Shown piece by piece: positions 42,349 to 54,035 of a stretch of DNA of 64,000 nt (position 1 is its first letter; each line of letters opens with the position of its first letter). This DNA comes from Gambelia wislizenii. Taxonomy: Eukaryota; Chordata; Lepidosauria; Squamata; Crotaphytidae. Under the pieces are notes generated by a model. It had not been told where the DNA came from and made no database searches. It was given only the letters and a program-made list of their open reading frames with translations. The DNA lies in the NCBI GenBank assembly GCA_030847615.1, contig JAUMIR010000001.1, positions 292,604,187-292,668,186 on the forward strand, in the 5' to 3' direction. A program made the translations under genes and the position numbers.

Positions 42349-42589
42349 CAGTTGTCCCTCCACATTCACGGATTTGGCATTCACGGATTTAAGTATTCAT
42401 GGCTTGAAAATATTATTTAAAAAATAATACAGTAATCCAAAAAGCAAACCTTGTTTTTGCCATGTTATATAAGGGACACCATTTTGCTGTGCCATTGCAT
42501 ACAGTGGGCCTTGAGTATTCACAGATTTGGGTATTCACGGGGGTGGGGTGTTCCTGGAACCAAACCCCAGCGAATGTGAAGGGACACTG
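42349..42589 (+). mobile_element. pogo-like MITE
   Basis: CAGTTGTCCCTCC family with TA at 42,347-42,348 and 42,590-42,591. It is close to the 395-624 copy. Confidence 0.85.
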
Positions 42590-43078
42590 TACTTCCAGAC
42601 CATCTTAAATGACAACAACAAAAACAGCATCTTGACAAAATGTAGGCCTGTGACTCTAACATTCTTTCCTGGAAATCTGCCATGGACCAACAGCCAATAA
42701 TTCATGGGCCAGCACTGGTCCATGAACCACAACTTTGAGTAACATTCATCTAGAACAGTGTTTCTCAGGCTATCTGATATGGGGGACCAGCAATTATTAT
42801 TTTTTTCAGTGAGCCAGGGATGAACTCTGTACCCATTGGGTCCAATTTTTTCTACTATTTCATGTGCACAGCTGGTTGGTTGAAAAATTCATTTTGAATT
42901 AATAGGTGTGATATATACAAGAGTAATTAGGTTGTTTTTATATAGTAGTTTTTAAATTTTTAAATCATATGACCAGATACAGGCTATGTGGTGAAGTTAT
43001 TTATTTATTGTTTAAACCCAATGTGTTAGTGTACTGTTTTCCCTCAATCCTCTAGATAATTTGCCCTTCAAGGTGCTA

Positions 43079-43612
43079 AGGGCTTGTCTATATGGCGAAA
43101 GTACTCCTCAAGGAGAATATCTTTTGTCCCAATGGGATCTCGCATCATTTTGCTGTATTCAGAAGGAGAGGGGCAAAAACTCCAAATACTCCACAGGAAA
43201 AGCCCTCGCTGATTGTTTGGAAGTGTGAAGGGGCAGAGCTTGCTGGCGAGGCAAGTGCCTGGAATTGCCATGTTGGATTTTTGCTGTAGTAATTGTGTGC
43301 TGAGGGGACGAAATAGCCCTTTCCAGCCTTTATTTCTATTTATTTAAAGGGAAGATCGCACTTCCAATCTTGGATTTGCTTTTTTTTAAAAAAAAAATAC
43401 TGTCCAGCGGCAGCAACTGGTGACAATAAAAACGCAAGTGATTCACTCACACCTGAAATCTCGATTTGCAGGCATGTCCATTTGAACACCAAACACTTAT
43501 GGCTTTGCATGCCTGCGATCTTGAAAAAAAATGTGGAGACAAACAAAAGCTGCTGCAAATTGGCGTTAATGCACATCAATTCATATTTTATTGCTTCATA
43601 TAGATGAGCCCT
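43079..43612. mobile_element. TIR element, AGGGCTTGTC family (copy 1)
   Basis: Left end AGGGCTTGTCTATATG and right end CATATAGATGAGCCCT are inverted repeats with TA on both sides (43,077-43,078 and 43,613-43,614). The 534-bp interior shares several blocks in order with 52,791-53,429, including ACTCCACAGGAAAAGCC and GCAACTGGTGA. No transposase frame. Confidence 0.75.
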
Positions 43613-43659
43613 TAGATGTTGCTGAATATGTTTGAGTTATAGCTACTCTCTGCTTAGTA

Positions 43660-43876
43660 CAGTTGTCCCTTCATATTCGCTGGGGTTTGGTTCCAGGACC
43701 TCATGGATACCAAACTCTGAATACTCAAGGCCAAATGGCATAGCAAAATGGTGCCCCTTATATAAGATGGCAAAATCAAGCTTTGCTTTTTGGATTTTTA
43801 TTTTTTAAAGAATATTTTCAAGCCGTGAATACTTAAATCCGTGGATACCAAATCCGTGGATACGGAGGGACAACTG
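43660..43876 (-). mobile_element. pogo-like MITE, 217 bp, inverted orientation
   Basis: CAGTTGTCCCTTC and GGAGGGACAACTG ends with TA at 43,658-43,659 and 43,877-43,878. Relative to 395-624 the interior is reversed. Confidence 0.85.
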
Positions 43877-43878
43877 TA

Positions 43879-46038
43879 CAACCATAGCAATTGTCAGATT
43901 AAACAATAAACATTTGCAAGCTTTAAAAAAGAGGAAATGCAGCAGGGAGAGAAGAACCTCCAGCAAAGCAAAGTAGGGAGAGGATTTTTTTTTTTTAAGA
44001 ACAAAGGTTGTTACAGGCATACCAGAATGTCCTGCTTTTCATTTGTGGAATGTTGGAGGCTATGCGGTAGTTTATGGCACAGTTTTTTGACTTGGCATTC
44101 ATGACTTTATCCTGCAGTAACATCATTACTATGCACTAACCACTCCAGGCTGGAAGAATCCCAGGCACCTGGTTGCCTAAATATTTGATAAAAGTGCTTA
44201 AGAACCTTAAACAGATTTGGAAACTGCAAACAGGATTGGTGTCTATAAGATGACATGGAAAAAAATACTATTGGAACTACAAATAAGGGAGCAGTACTGT
44301 CCTGTATTTGTGTTTCTTTGACTGTGGGGTATTAGATTTGGCAGAAACCCAGGAATATCAAATATGCCACTGCCAGAACAGATAGTCCAGTAAAACACCT
44401 CAGATACATGACTAGCTTGGGAGGGAGCCTATGCCTGCCCCATGATTCCTGTTTGCTGTTGTGGTTCCTGGATATTGCTGAGCAGTTATGGAGATGCTCT
44501 GTGCAACTTGCAATGTAGGTTCACATCCTGGGAGCTCTGTCTCATTTGCCCCTGTTTGGGTTTGGGAGAGGGATTACATGTGCAAGGTATGTATGCAAAA
44601 GACAAGTGGGGGGCAATTCCCCTTCACCTTGGTGGGACTCAAATGCAGCTATGACATCCCCTATTGCAGAGGATGGTCCTCCAGATTTTGTTGGACTACG
44701 ACAATCAGGATAATTGCTAGGATTAATAGGAGCTGCAATCTATCAGCAGCTGGAGGGCCACATCCCTCCTCCCCATCATCATAGAGTGAATCTCCACTGA
44801 AGCTTGCTGCTGTTACTGTGGCCACCCTTATTACATATCCTGGACCTTCTCCTTCGTTGCTTAGCAATAGAAAGTTTCCCTCCCTATATGGGTATTGACC
44901 TCTCGTCTTGGAAAGCTGTGCATTCTTTTTGCAGGCATGCTACCCCACAGAGCCATGTCAGTGCTGCTTCATGTGGACTTATTATTCCTCTTTGTGTTGT
45001 TACCCTAAGGTGTGTGGGGTGTTTTTAGAACCCCACGCATGATGCCAAGATCTCTATTATTATTGGGTGGAATTATTAGCTCAAACAGGAGCCTGCAAGA
45101 GAAGGATAACTTCGGGGATCTTTTCACCTATGTATACCAGTACTAACTGTAGAGAGCCCTCCAGATTAAAGTGAAATAAAGTATTTTTATTGGAAATAAC
45201 ACAGGGAATACAGTAGCATTCAAAACATACACTCTTAAGAACCATACAAGGCTATTGGAAGGAAAGGCAGGGAGGTTGGATAGAGAGAGGTTCAGGAAGA
45301 CAGGGATATAGTTACCTGTCTTGAAGAGAAGAGTTCCGTGCAGTGCAAAATGCTCAGTCTGATGTCTGAGGGTGGCACATAGAATCTGGCAGCATGTTGG
45401 TGTCCGTCTGTGGCACACTTAGCTGGGATCTAGGCTGGGATATTTATACCCTATTTCACAGGTACGCTGGTTAGGATAAAACCTGGATGGCTTTCCCACT
45501 GGATAGACAAAGGAAACTGAAACTCAACTGATTGCATTAATGGCTGGGAGATAGAAATTGATTGGTTTATGACAACCTCACAATGCTGGACGTGAGGTGA
45601 GATTTCCTTAGGAGTAGATTTGGGAATGGTCACTTAATTGTTTGGTTGAATGACTCATTGCTGAGGTACCCAAGAAAGGATTAGCACATACCTCCTTAAT
45701 GACTATGTTTACTAAGGGACTTCCACACAATCCTAATACGGGCATGTTTGCCAAAATATTTCTAAGACACACCCCACATCCCAGGTCATTGTGACCTCCA
45801 CCTAACCTTTTGGTTCACCCCAGCCAACCTGACCGAAAAAGTGTCCAATATTTCCAATTATGAGATATTGTGTGGAGGGGGTAGTAGGGCATACTAACAG
45901 TGTTCTAACAAATGTGGTTGTTAGGAGTGAAGGAGTATAGGGATGCCTGGGCATCAGCAGTGGTGAGAACATATCTGCCTGTGTCACGGGGACTGGTAGC
46001 ACTGTGGCAGAGGCTTACATGTATGTGTGGTGATGAAG
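43879..46038. other. Anonymous DNA
   Basis: A degraded fragment at about 44,660-44,770 (GGTCCTCCAGATTTTGTTGG … GCTGGAGGGCCAC) resembles a hAT-type MITE. Otherwise I see no gene or repeat family. Confidence 0.4.
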
Positions 46039-46273
46039 GCCAGCATGGTGTAGTCATGGTTTGAGTGCTGGGCTAGGACTGAAAGACAAGGGTTCAAACC
46101 CCACTCAGCCATGAGAACCCACTGAGTGACCCTGGGGAAGTCACACTTTCTCAGCCTTAGCTGAAGGCAATCGCAAACCTTCTCTAAATAAATCTTGCCA
46201 AGAAAACTCTGTGATAGGGTCACCATATGTCAGAATCAACTGGAAGGTACATGAACAAAAACGACAGCAACAA
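46039..46273 (+). mobile_element. tRNA-derived SINE with BovB-like tail
   Basis: Starts GCCAGCATGGTGTAG, has the box-B-like GGGTTCAAACCCC and ends with AACTGGAAGGTACATG and an ACA-rich tail. Older than the 35,870 copy and without a clear target duplication. Confidence 0.85.
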
Positions 46274-48630
46274 ATGTTCAAGAAATTGTACAAGTATTCT
46301 AGTGTCTTCTTGAATTCTTTGACTTCAGACTTTATCAGACTACCTTCCATTAACCTTTCTTTCCCACCATATTTTTATGCATAATTGTCCCGGCAGAATA
46401 AAAGGCAGCGTCAGAATAAAAGGTAGCGGTGAGCAGGTACCCCCTTCTGAAATCAATCCTTTCCTCACACCTCAATCCTCCCATGCCTTCCAGAGCCAGA
46501 GAACACACTTGTTCATGTATAGTGTCTGCTTCACACCCCACTTTGTCCCTCGCCTTGCTTTCTTTTCTCTTTCCTTGTGCATGCTCCTCAGCAGAGCGAG
46601 CTAGGACGCTCTACTTGCTCCTTTCTTTAAAGCCATGTCCAAACTTTCACGAGAACTTCTGGGTGCAGCATAATACCCCTCCCAATTGTCCTCATCGGAG
46701 GAGGAGGAGAACAAGGAGATGGCTAGAAAGTTCATTGTACAGTACTCTACAGTACACAGACTGAATAAACGATGACTCTGAGATGAAAAAAAGCAGCATG
46801 TGATCACAAAAGCATTGTGCAAAGCGGCATCTTTTCATTCAGTCTGAGTTCAGTACCGTACTGTAGTAGAAGCACCCACCAAACCACTCTTTTGACCTTT
46901 TTAAATTATACGTAACTAGAATGCATTAAAGTACAGTAATTCTATGCATGGTCAAAAGAGCAGACCATGCATCTAATATATGGTACTGGGTAGTGATTTG
47001 AAATGGTTGAAAAGTGTGTCGCCAAAAAATGAGGTGTCAAAAAACAGCATGCACATCGAGATCATATCTCTCGTTTTCTTACTGTTCTTGGATTTTCTGT
47101 CTTTTGTTTTATCCTTTCCCTTTGTGGCTAAACCAGACTTTGAATAAGATTTCTTTAAATTAACAGATTACTGCTAGATTGTTAACATTTTCATAATTGA
47201 ATTTAAAATGTTTTACTTTGGTCATTAAAGTACCAGTACCATTAATAATGCTAAAAGAATTGTTATTTCAATTTTAGTTTTAGGGATGGTGTGGCATATT
47301 TAGTCACTTTAAATACTTTTTAACATTTTATCAGTGTTAATGTAATGTATTCATTTCATAGATTTGTCAACATTTTAATATAAATTTCTCCTTAACGATT
47401 CAGTGCTAATGTGTTATTAATGCTATCCCCTCCAAGCTCAGGGTGAGCACATAGTGGGTACATAGGCTGCTCTGCTGATGTAGCAGTAAAATTCCCCCCC
47501 CCCTTTAATTGAAGTATAGGTTTGTTATGTAATTTTCCTACTGTCCTTTAATAAATCTTTCCATAGGAAACATTCCAAGAGGCTACTTTAAAGCAAAGTA
47601 GAGTTTGTGAAATTATTTCTCAGTTTCAGAGGGCGTGCAAGCAAGCAAAAAAGAAAAAAAATCCATTCCTGACTCACTCGCAAAAAATATCAATTCCTGA
47701 CTGTTTTAAGATTAGATAGCTCATAACCCTCTAGGAGCAAAATGGGTTTTGATAACTTAGAAAGCAAAACTTCACAGATTTCTGGAGGCATATACATTTC
47801 CAAGAGCTTGTGAAATATTATACTTTGAGTAGATAAGAAAAAGATATTAGGGTTTGCTTAAGGATGCTTATTTAGAGATATTTAAGGTTTGGTGTGTGGT
47901 GTATTGATTCTTTATTTTCAGGAAATAGATGGGGTTTATAGATGATGAAATTTTAAATATACTCCTAGTAGCTTTATAAAAATTGGACTTTAAATTTTAA
48001 ATTAAATCCATGATTTCTGCATACATACATACTGTAGCTGTATCTGACTTCTGCTGTTAAACTTTTATAGTTGGCACTACTTCTGACATTCCAGTCATAA
48101 GGGTATTATATGGCATTAACCCCTATTGAAATAAATAGGACTAGCTTATAAATAATGATTTTAGGATCAGAGTGTTAATGTGATAGGGTTCCACCCAACA
48201 CCCCCACCTCCTGCCATTTTCAGTTTTGTTAGTTGGCTTTAATTTCATTTAGTGCTGCTGCTGATGTTCTATCGTAAACTTCCAGCAAAAGACCTTCAAG
48301 GCCTAATTACAGCTTTAATGTGTAACCACTTCTGGACCAAGTCCAATTTTTCTATAATACTCTGTTGTGCTCATGCCCTGGGCTGATACTATAGCATACA
48401 ACTAGAAGCTTGTTTCATGATTAGAAACATCTTCCTTTGGGTGTGAAACATAAGCTAACTTTTATATATAAAAAAACAACCCACAGAGGGTGCATAGAGC
48501 ATTTCCATTGATCTTATACCAGCTTGCACTCGATAGTTCTCCGTCAGCAAGTTGCAGAATCTGTGATAGTTGTTTCAGTAAAGCTGTTTAAAAGTTGAGA
48601 AATGTCAGGCTGCTTAATGAAACTGTACCA
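46274..48630. other. Anonymous DNA, possibly intronic
   Basis: I see no repeat family or strong exon in 2.3 kb. Confidence 0.4.
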
Positions 48631-48631
48631 G

Positions 48632-48710
48632 TTACACAAGTATTCGAAAGATTTATTATTTCTGAACAAATGCCAAGAAAATCAAAAGTAATGACTGCGC
48701 CTACATCCAA
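48632..48710 (+). other. Candidate 79-nt exon
   Basis: CTGTACCAG precedes and GTAAGC follows an interval open in the phase left by the two upstream candidates, reading TQVFERFIISEQ then MPRKSKVMTAPTS. The polypyrimidine tract is weak. I do not recognise the peptide. Confidence 0.22.
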
Positions 48711-48949
48711 GTAAGCGAGAAATCCAGGTGAATGTGTTTCAGATTAGGATGCTAATATTTATTCCACTTTGATTTAAAAATAGGAGCAAGGATGAGTTTT
48801 GAATAGGCATGCTGTGATAAAATGGTTATTTTTCACTCTTTAGCAAAACAATGTAAGAATTGGACAGTGTCTGATCTTTGTCACTGCTTATTCTTTGCTT
48901 TCTGTACCAGATGTTCAGCTGTAGTGTGTTTCTTGACTATCATAGTGAT

Positions 48950-50745
48950 TCATAGAATCATAGAATTGTAGAGCTAGAAGAGACCACGAGGACCATCCAG
49001 TCCAACCCCCTGCTATGCAGGAAATCTCAATCAAAGCATCCTTGACAGATGGCCATCCAGCTTCTGTTTAAAGACCTCCAAGGAAGGAGACCCCACCACG
49101 CTCCGAGGGAGCGTGTTCTACTGCCGAACAGCTCTTACTGTCAGAAAGTTCCTCCTAATGTTGAGGTGGAATCTCTGTTCCTGGAGCTTGCATCCATTGC
49201 TCTGTGTTCTAGTCTCTTGGAGCAGCAGAAAACAAGCTTGCTCCATCCTCAATGTGACACCCCTTCAAATACTTAAACAGGGCTATCATATCGCCCCTTA
49301 ACCGTCTTTTTTCGAGGCTAAACATACCCAGCTCCCTAAGTCTTTCCTCATAAGGCATGGTTTCCAGACCTTTCACCGTTTTGAAAGGGAAGGAACCTGC
49401 TGCAGCCTATGAAAACTAGGCTGTCACAGACCTCCCAGAGGCCCTCCTCTTCTACGGCTCTCAGACTTTGGAACGGCCTGCCAGATGAGATCCGTGTTAT
49501 CACTACTCTTGATAGCTTCAAAAAAGCGCTAAAGACAGATCTCTTCTGGCAGGCCTTCCTGGAATAACTTCCCGGCTCTAGTGGAGCTGATTGCTTACCC
49601 GCCCCCTTGCTGCTATTGCCATTATTTATTGTATTGTATTGTATTGTATTGTATCTTTGTTTTAATTCTCTATTAGTTTAATTTAGTTTTAAGGGGTGGG
49701 AGGGTTAGGATTAGGAAGGATTGTTTTAACTTGCTGTTGTTTTAATCTTTTTGTACGTCGCCCTGGTTTCCGAGCAGAGGGGTGGGTTAAAAATAAAAAT
49801 TTATTATTATTATTATTATTATTATTATATTTATATTTATATTTTAGTTGCCCTCCTCTGGACACACTCCAGTTTGTCATTATCCTTTTTGAATTGTGGT
49901 GCCCAGAACTGGACACAGCATTCTAGGTGAGGCCTGACCAAGGCAGAATAGAGTGGCACTATTACTTCCCTTGATCTAGACACTATACTGCTGTCGATAC
50001 AGCCCAAAATCACACTGGCCTTTTTAGCTGCCGCATCACACTGTTGACTCATATTCAACTTGTGGTCTACTAGGACTCCTAGATCCCTTTCGCACGTAGT
50101 CTCGTTCAACCAGGTCTCCCCCATCTTGTATCTATGCATTTCGTTTTTCCGCCCTAAGTGCAGTACTGTATCTTACATTTCTCCATATTGAATTTCATTT
50201 TGTTAGCTTTGGCCCAGCTCTTCAGTCTATCCAGGTCATTTTGAATTTTGATCCTGTTCTCTAGGGTATTAGCTACTCCTCCTAATTTGGTGTCATCTGC
50301 AAATTTGATATGTTTGCCCCTAATTCCATCATCCAAGTCATTGATAAAGATGTTGAATAGCACCGGGCCCAGGACAGAACCCTGTGGCATCCCAGTGGTC
50401 ACATCTTTCCAAGACAAAGAGGAGCCACTGAGGAGCACCCTTGGGGTTCAGCCGGTCAACCAATTACAATTCCATTTAACAGTTAACTTGTCTAGCCCAC
50501 ATTATACAAGCTTGTTTGCAAGAATGTCATGGGGAAACTCGTCAAAGGCCTTACTGAAATCAAGGTATGTGATATCCACAGTGTTCCCTTCATCTACCAA
50601 GCTGGTAATTTTATAAAAACAAGAGATCAGATTAGTCTGGCATGACTTGTTTCTCTGAAACATGTTGGAGTATCTAAACCAAAACATATTTAATTTGCTT
50701 GTTTCTGATTTTGGGACAATCTCAGGATCTGTTCGCATCCTCTTT
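48950..50745 (-). pseudogene. CR1 LINE ORF2 3' half, interrupted
   Basis: On the plus strand it opens with the ATCATAGAATC-type complement of the CR1 3' repeat. Minus-strand pieces give, in 5' to 3' order, TYLDFSKAFDEFPH (50,502-50,738, RT motif A), GMPQGSVLGPVLFNIFINDL and KFADDTKLGG (50,154-50,438, catalytic FADD box), WLNETTCERDLGVLVD (49,837-50,139) and the C-terminus near 49,050-49,300. It is split by an L2 insertion at 49,384-49,846 and by frame breaks. It is a dead copy. Confidence 0.92.
49384..49846 (+). mobile_element. L2-type LINE 3' end nested in CR1
   Basis: CR1 text breaks off after ...TTTCACCGTTTTG and resumes at GTTGCCCTCCTC. Between lies a plus-strand L2-like 3' end encoding ALRLWNGLPDEIRV and SFKKALKTDLFWQAFLE, a (GTATT)n tract at about 49,624-49,655, the tail GTACGTCGCCCTGGTTTCC, and a terminal (ATT)n run to about 49,830. 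Confidence 0.9.
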
Positions 50746-51100
50746 TATTTTATTTAAAAGTATGCGCTTTTTTGTACATATCAATTGCCAGACTTAGCTA
50801 TTTATGTAAAAAATGTTAGTCATATTTCAGCAGAGCTTTCTAGTGTAGTTTTAAAACAGAAGATAAAATACAAGTAAAGCATAGGAAACATATTCCAAAC
50901 TATTAATACTTTTCAAAAACCATTAATACATTTTAAGTCTGAAAAAATGAAATTTAAGTTCTTCATACAAGGCAAATACAATGATGCCAAAAGTTTTAGC
51001 TAATGCCAGTTTTGACAAGTTCCTTTTGGATTACAGTTTCCAGCATTCCCCAACCTGATGTGGCTGGGGTAGTCTAGAGGTTGTTGTGGTTGGTTCCATT
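50746..51100. other. Anonymous DNA
   Basis: A short hAT-like fragment may be present at 51,005-51,070 (GGATTACAGTTTCCAGCATTC). Nothing else is seen. Confidence 0.35.
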
Positions 51101-51240
51101 TAAGCTTTCTGGATAGTGAATTCCACAAAAGTGGTTCCACCACTGAGAAAGCTGTCTCTGTCTGCTTGCTACCCATTTAAACTTAGATAGAGAGAGCAAC
51201 TGAAGGAGAGTCTCCAGAGTCTTCCAAACAATTGGGCATA
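51100..51240 (+). mobile_element. Old LINE-derived fragment
   Basis: GAATTCCACAAAAGTGGTTC and CCACTGAGAAAGCTGTCTC resemble the L2-like 3' region also glimpsed near 27,640. Heavily diverged. Confidence 0.4.
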
Positions 51241-51268
51241 GTAGGAGGAGGATTTCTTGGCATATTTA

Positions 51269-51394
51269 CTTCCTTAAGCATTCCAGATGAAAGCATCTTC
51301 CTAAAAATATGGTGATGGGAGAGGGGAGGTAACCACCACCACAATGATCACCATATTTTTAGGAAACAGCTTTCATCTGGAATGCTTAAGGAAG
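51269..51394. repeat. 126-bp near-perfect hairpin
   Basis: The left arm 51,269-51,316 and right arm 51,347-51,394 are reverse complements with about three mismatches, around a 30-nt loop. It begins CTTCCTTAAGCATTCCAG. There are no obvious transposon ends. Confidence 0.85.
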
Positions 51395-51399
51395 GAGAG

Positions 51400-52134
51400 C
51401 TCTTTTAATTTGTGTTTGCATATGGCATGCTGCTGTGAGGTCAGCTTGTCAAAAAAGTGAGAGAAGAGCTGCCCTGATTTTATTTGATTTGCTGACTGGT
51501 GTGACTTAGCTTCCTCTGATCTGCTCTCCATCTCTGAGATCTCTGTCCTGTTTGCTTTAGTTGCTGTCTGTGATAACAAAGAACTACACATTGCAGTGTT
51601 ATTATAAGCCACTTTGTTTTTGCATTAGCCCACCCCACCCCCAGGACAAAATGAGGATGACTGTACATTTTGTGATTAGTGCACTTCTTGAACCATTGGA
51701 AAAACTATGAAAACAGCGCTGCTGAAGCAAGGAATACTGACAATCAAAAATGGCCTAGTAAACAGGATTGAGGTAAAGATCACTGAGATAATATAGGTGA
51801 AATGATTTGGAAACCAAATGCAAAATTTAGATTTTGCACATGCAGTTTTCATAGGCTTAATTGTTAATATACTTTTCAGTAAAGAAGAAAGCTGTTAAAA
51901 GATTAAAAATGCTTTTGGTTTAATGGAAGGACTTGTTTATTTAAAATATTTGTAAGTTACTTCCTGTTTTAAAATCACCAAATGATTTACAATCTTAGCC
52001 CATAGAGTATGTTCAAATTTTTGGAGTAATATGTCCCCACTGCTAAGTCCACTGGTGCCCACTGTTTACTGTTAAGTTATAAAATAATAAAATACAACAA
52101 TATTATAAAATGGTGCTCTGTTAAACAAGGTTTA
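51400..52134. other. Anonymous DNA
   Basis: I see no gene or repeat family here. Confidence 0.4.
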
Positions 52135-52135
52135 A

Positions 52136-52230
52136 TGAACCAGTGTGCTGTAGTGGTTTGAGTGTTGGACTAGGTCTCTGGAGACCACAGTTCAAATCCC
52201 CACTTGGCCATGGAACCCCTCTAGGTGACA
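52136..52230 (+). mobile_element. tRNA-derived SINE, 3'-truncated
   Basis: Carries the tRNA-like head (GTGCTGTAGTGGTTTGAGTG, then GTTCAAATCCCCA) and stops soon after GGCCATGGAACCCC. The BovB-like tail is missing. Confidence 0.75.
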
Positions 52231-52339
52231 TGTTTTTGATATCATATGGCCATGACATTTTGTCTTCTTAGGTTGGGATCCTGCTCCCCCACTCATCCTC
52301 TGTTTTCTGGTCTGGCTGAGGTGAACCATGACAATGGGC

Positions 52340-52510
52340 CTGATTCTTCTTATTTATTTATTTTGTTTTAATGCCAGCTTTCTCCTAGAGTGGGGCCCAA
52401 GGTGGGTCCCAGAGACAGTCAATTATAAATCTCCACAGTAAAATTTAAAAATGGTTAAAATCACCACATAAAACAATATAAAAACATTTTAAAAACATAC
52501 TAAAGTTAAA
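52340..52510 (-). mobile_element. LINE 3'-tail fragment
   Basis: A TTATTTATTTATTTTG run, then GGTGGGTCCCAGAGACAGTC and AAAATCACCACATAAAACAA. On the minus strand this reads as an L2-like 3'UTR and tail. Confidence 0.5.
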
Positions 52511-52790
52511 GTGATTCTTCCACTTGCATTGCAGTCTAATTGTTCTGACAGCCAGATTTCTTCTTTTCCCCACCCCAGGTATGTGATGGTTGTCCGCTAG
52601 CTCCATACTGGATGAAATTATTTTTGTACAGCACTATGTACATTGATGGCACTATATTAATACTACTAATAATAGTAATAATCAGAAGCAACACTAGTCT
52701 TTCTCTTGCCTTTACACTTTCAAAAGGAAAGGCGATACTTGTAGCTTGCATCATTTCAGCTTGGATCAGAGTGGGTGAATTTGAAACCTA

Positions 52791-53429
52791 GGGGGTTGTC
52801 TAAATTTTGAAAATACTCCTCCTAGAATTCGAGGAGAATACAGTTTGTCTAAATGCCATCCTGCATCAATCTGCTGTATTCGGAAAGGCGGGGGGAATCC
52901 AACAAAAACTCCACAGGAAAAGCCTTCATGGCGTCTCCCGGAGTTTTAAAAAGCTCGGCGGGGAATACGCATTCCCTTGTTGGGACAATCCGATTTGCAT
53001 TCATTTGCATTCCCGATAAGAGCGGAGTGGAGTGCTTATTGGTTGGATGTGCACAGGGGGCGGAGCTTGCTAACAATGCAAGCACCTGGAACCACCATGT
53101 TGGATTTTCGCCTTACTGACCATGCTGTCAAGTGACACAACAGCCTTTTCTTCCTTTTTTCTATTTATTTAAGAGAGATATTGCACGTCCACACCTTAGA
53201 TATGCTTTTAAAAAAACTGTTTGGCTATAGCAACTGGTGAGAATAAAACACGAGTAATTCACTTGCGCCCACCATCTTGTTTTGTAGGCATGCCCCACTG
53301 GAACAGCAAAAGTGGATATCTTTGCATTCCTGTGATTTTGCAAAAAAAACTGTTAAGACAAATGGAAGCTGCTTCGAATTGGCATTAGTGCGCATCAATC
53401 CAAATTTCCCCCCTCGTGTAGACAACACC
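52791..53429. mobile_element. TIR element, AGGGCTTGTC family (copy 2)
   Basis: GGGGGTTGTCTA at the left pairs with TAGACAACACC at the right, with TA at 52,789-52,790 and 53,430-53,431. It shares ordered blocks with 43,079-43,612, for example CTCCACAGGAAAAGCC, ACCATGTTGGATTTT and CTATTTATTTAA. 639 bp, no transposase. Confidence 0.75.
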
Positions 53430-53431
53430 TA

Positions 53432-54035
53432 GGCTCATCAACTATTGGCATTTTCTTTTGGAAATGCAGAGAGCCCCAATTGCAAGCAAAATTAAGTGCT
53501 ACAAATTCAATATGTTACTGAGGAAAGGGGACAAAGGAGGAGTGAAGTGGGCCTCTGGAGCTGCCATCCCCTGACTGGCTCCCCAGGTAAGGTTTTCCTT
53601 TCACTGGTGGGCTGTGTATGTGTATGCATATGAATATGAATGCATGCTCACACCTGAGCAGGTGGCCCATCTCAATTCTCACAGAAGCTGGTGAGGAGGT
53701 ACTTACTTACCATATGCAAGCATCTCTACTTTCTGCAACATCCTTGCGCAGCGCACGGCTACTTAAAACAATTTTGACCTGAGTGGGGGAGAGAGAAGAC
53801 AGAGCAACCTCCCAGAATGTAGGTACATTGGAGATAGGAGCATGAAACAGTATAGTCTAATGCTGTTTCTTAGCCTGTGACGAATATGAAAGGCACCTGC
53901 AAACAAATTGTTCAGATGCCAATGTTTTTATGGCATATTGGCTTGGGCTACTTTTTTCAACTGGATAAATTATTAGTATATAAAATATCAGGGGGAGATA
54001 GTTGATTGGGTTGACCATGTCGTTCTTCCAACATT
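53432..54035. other. Anonymous DNA
   Basis: I see no gene or repeat family here. Confidence 0.4.
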
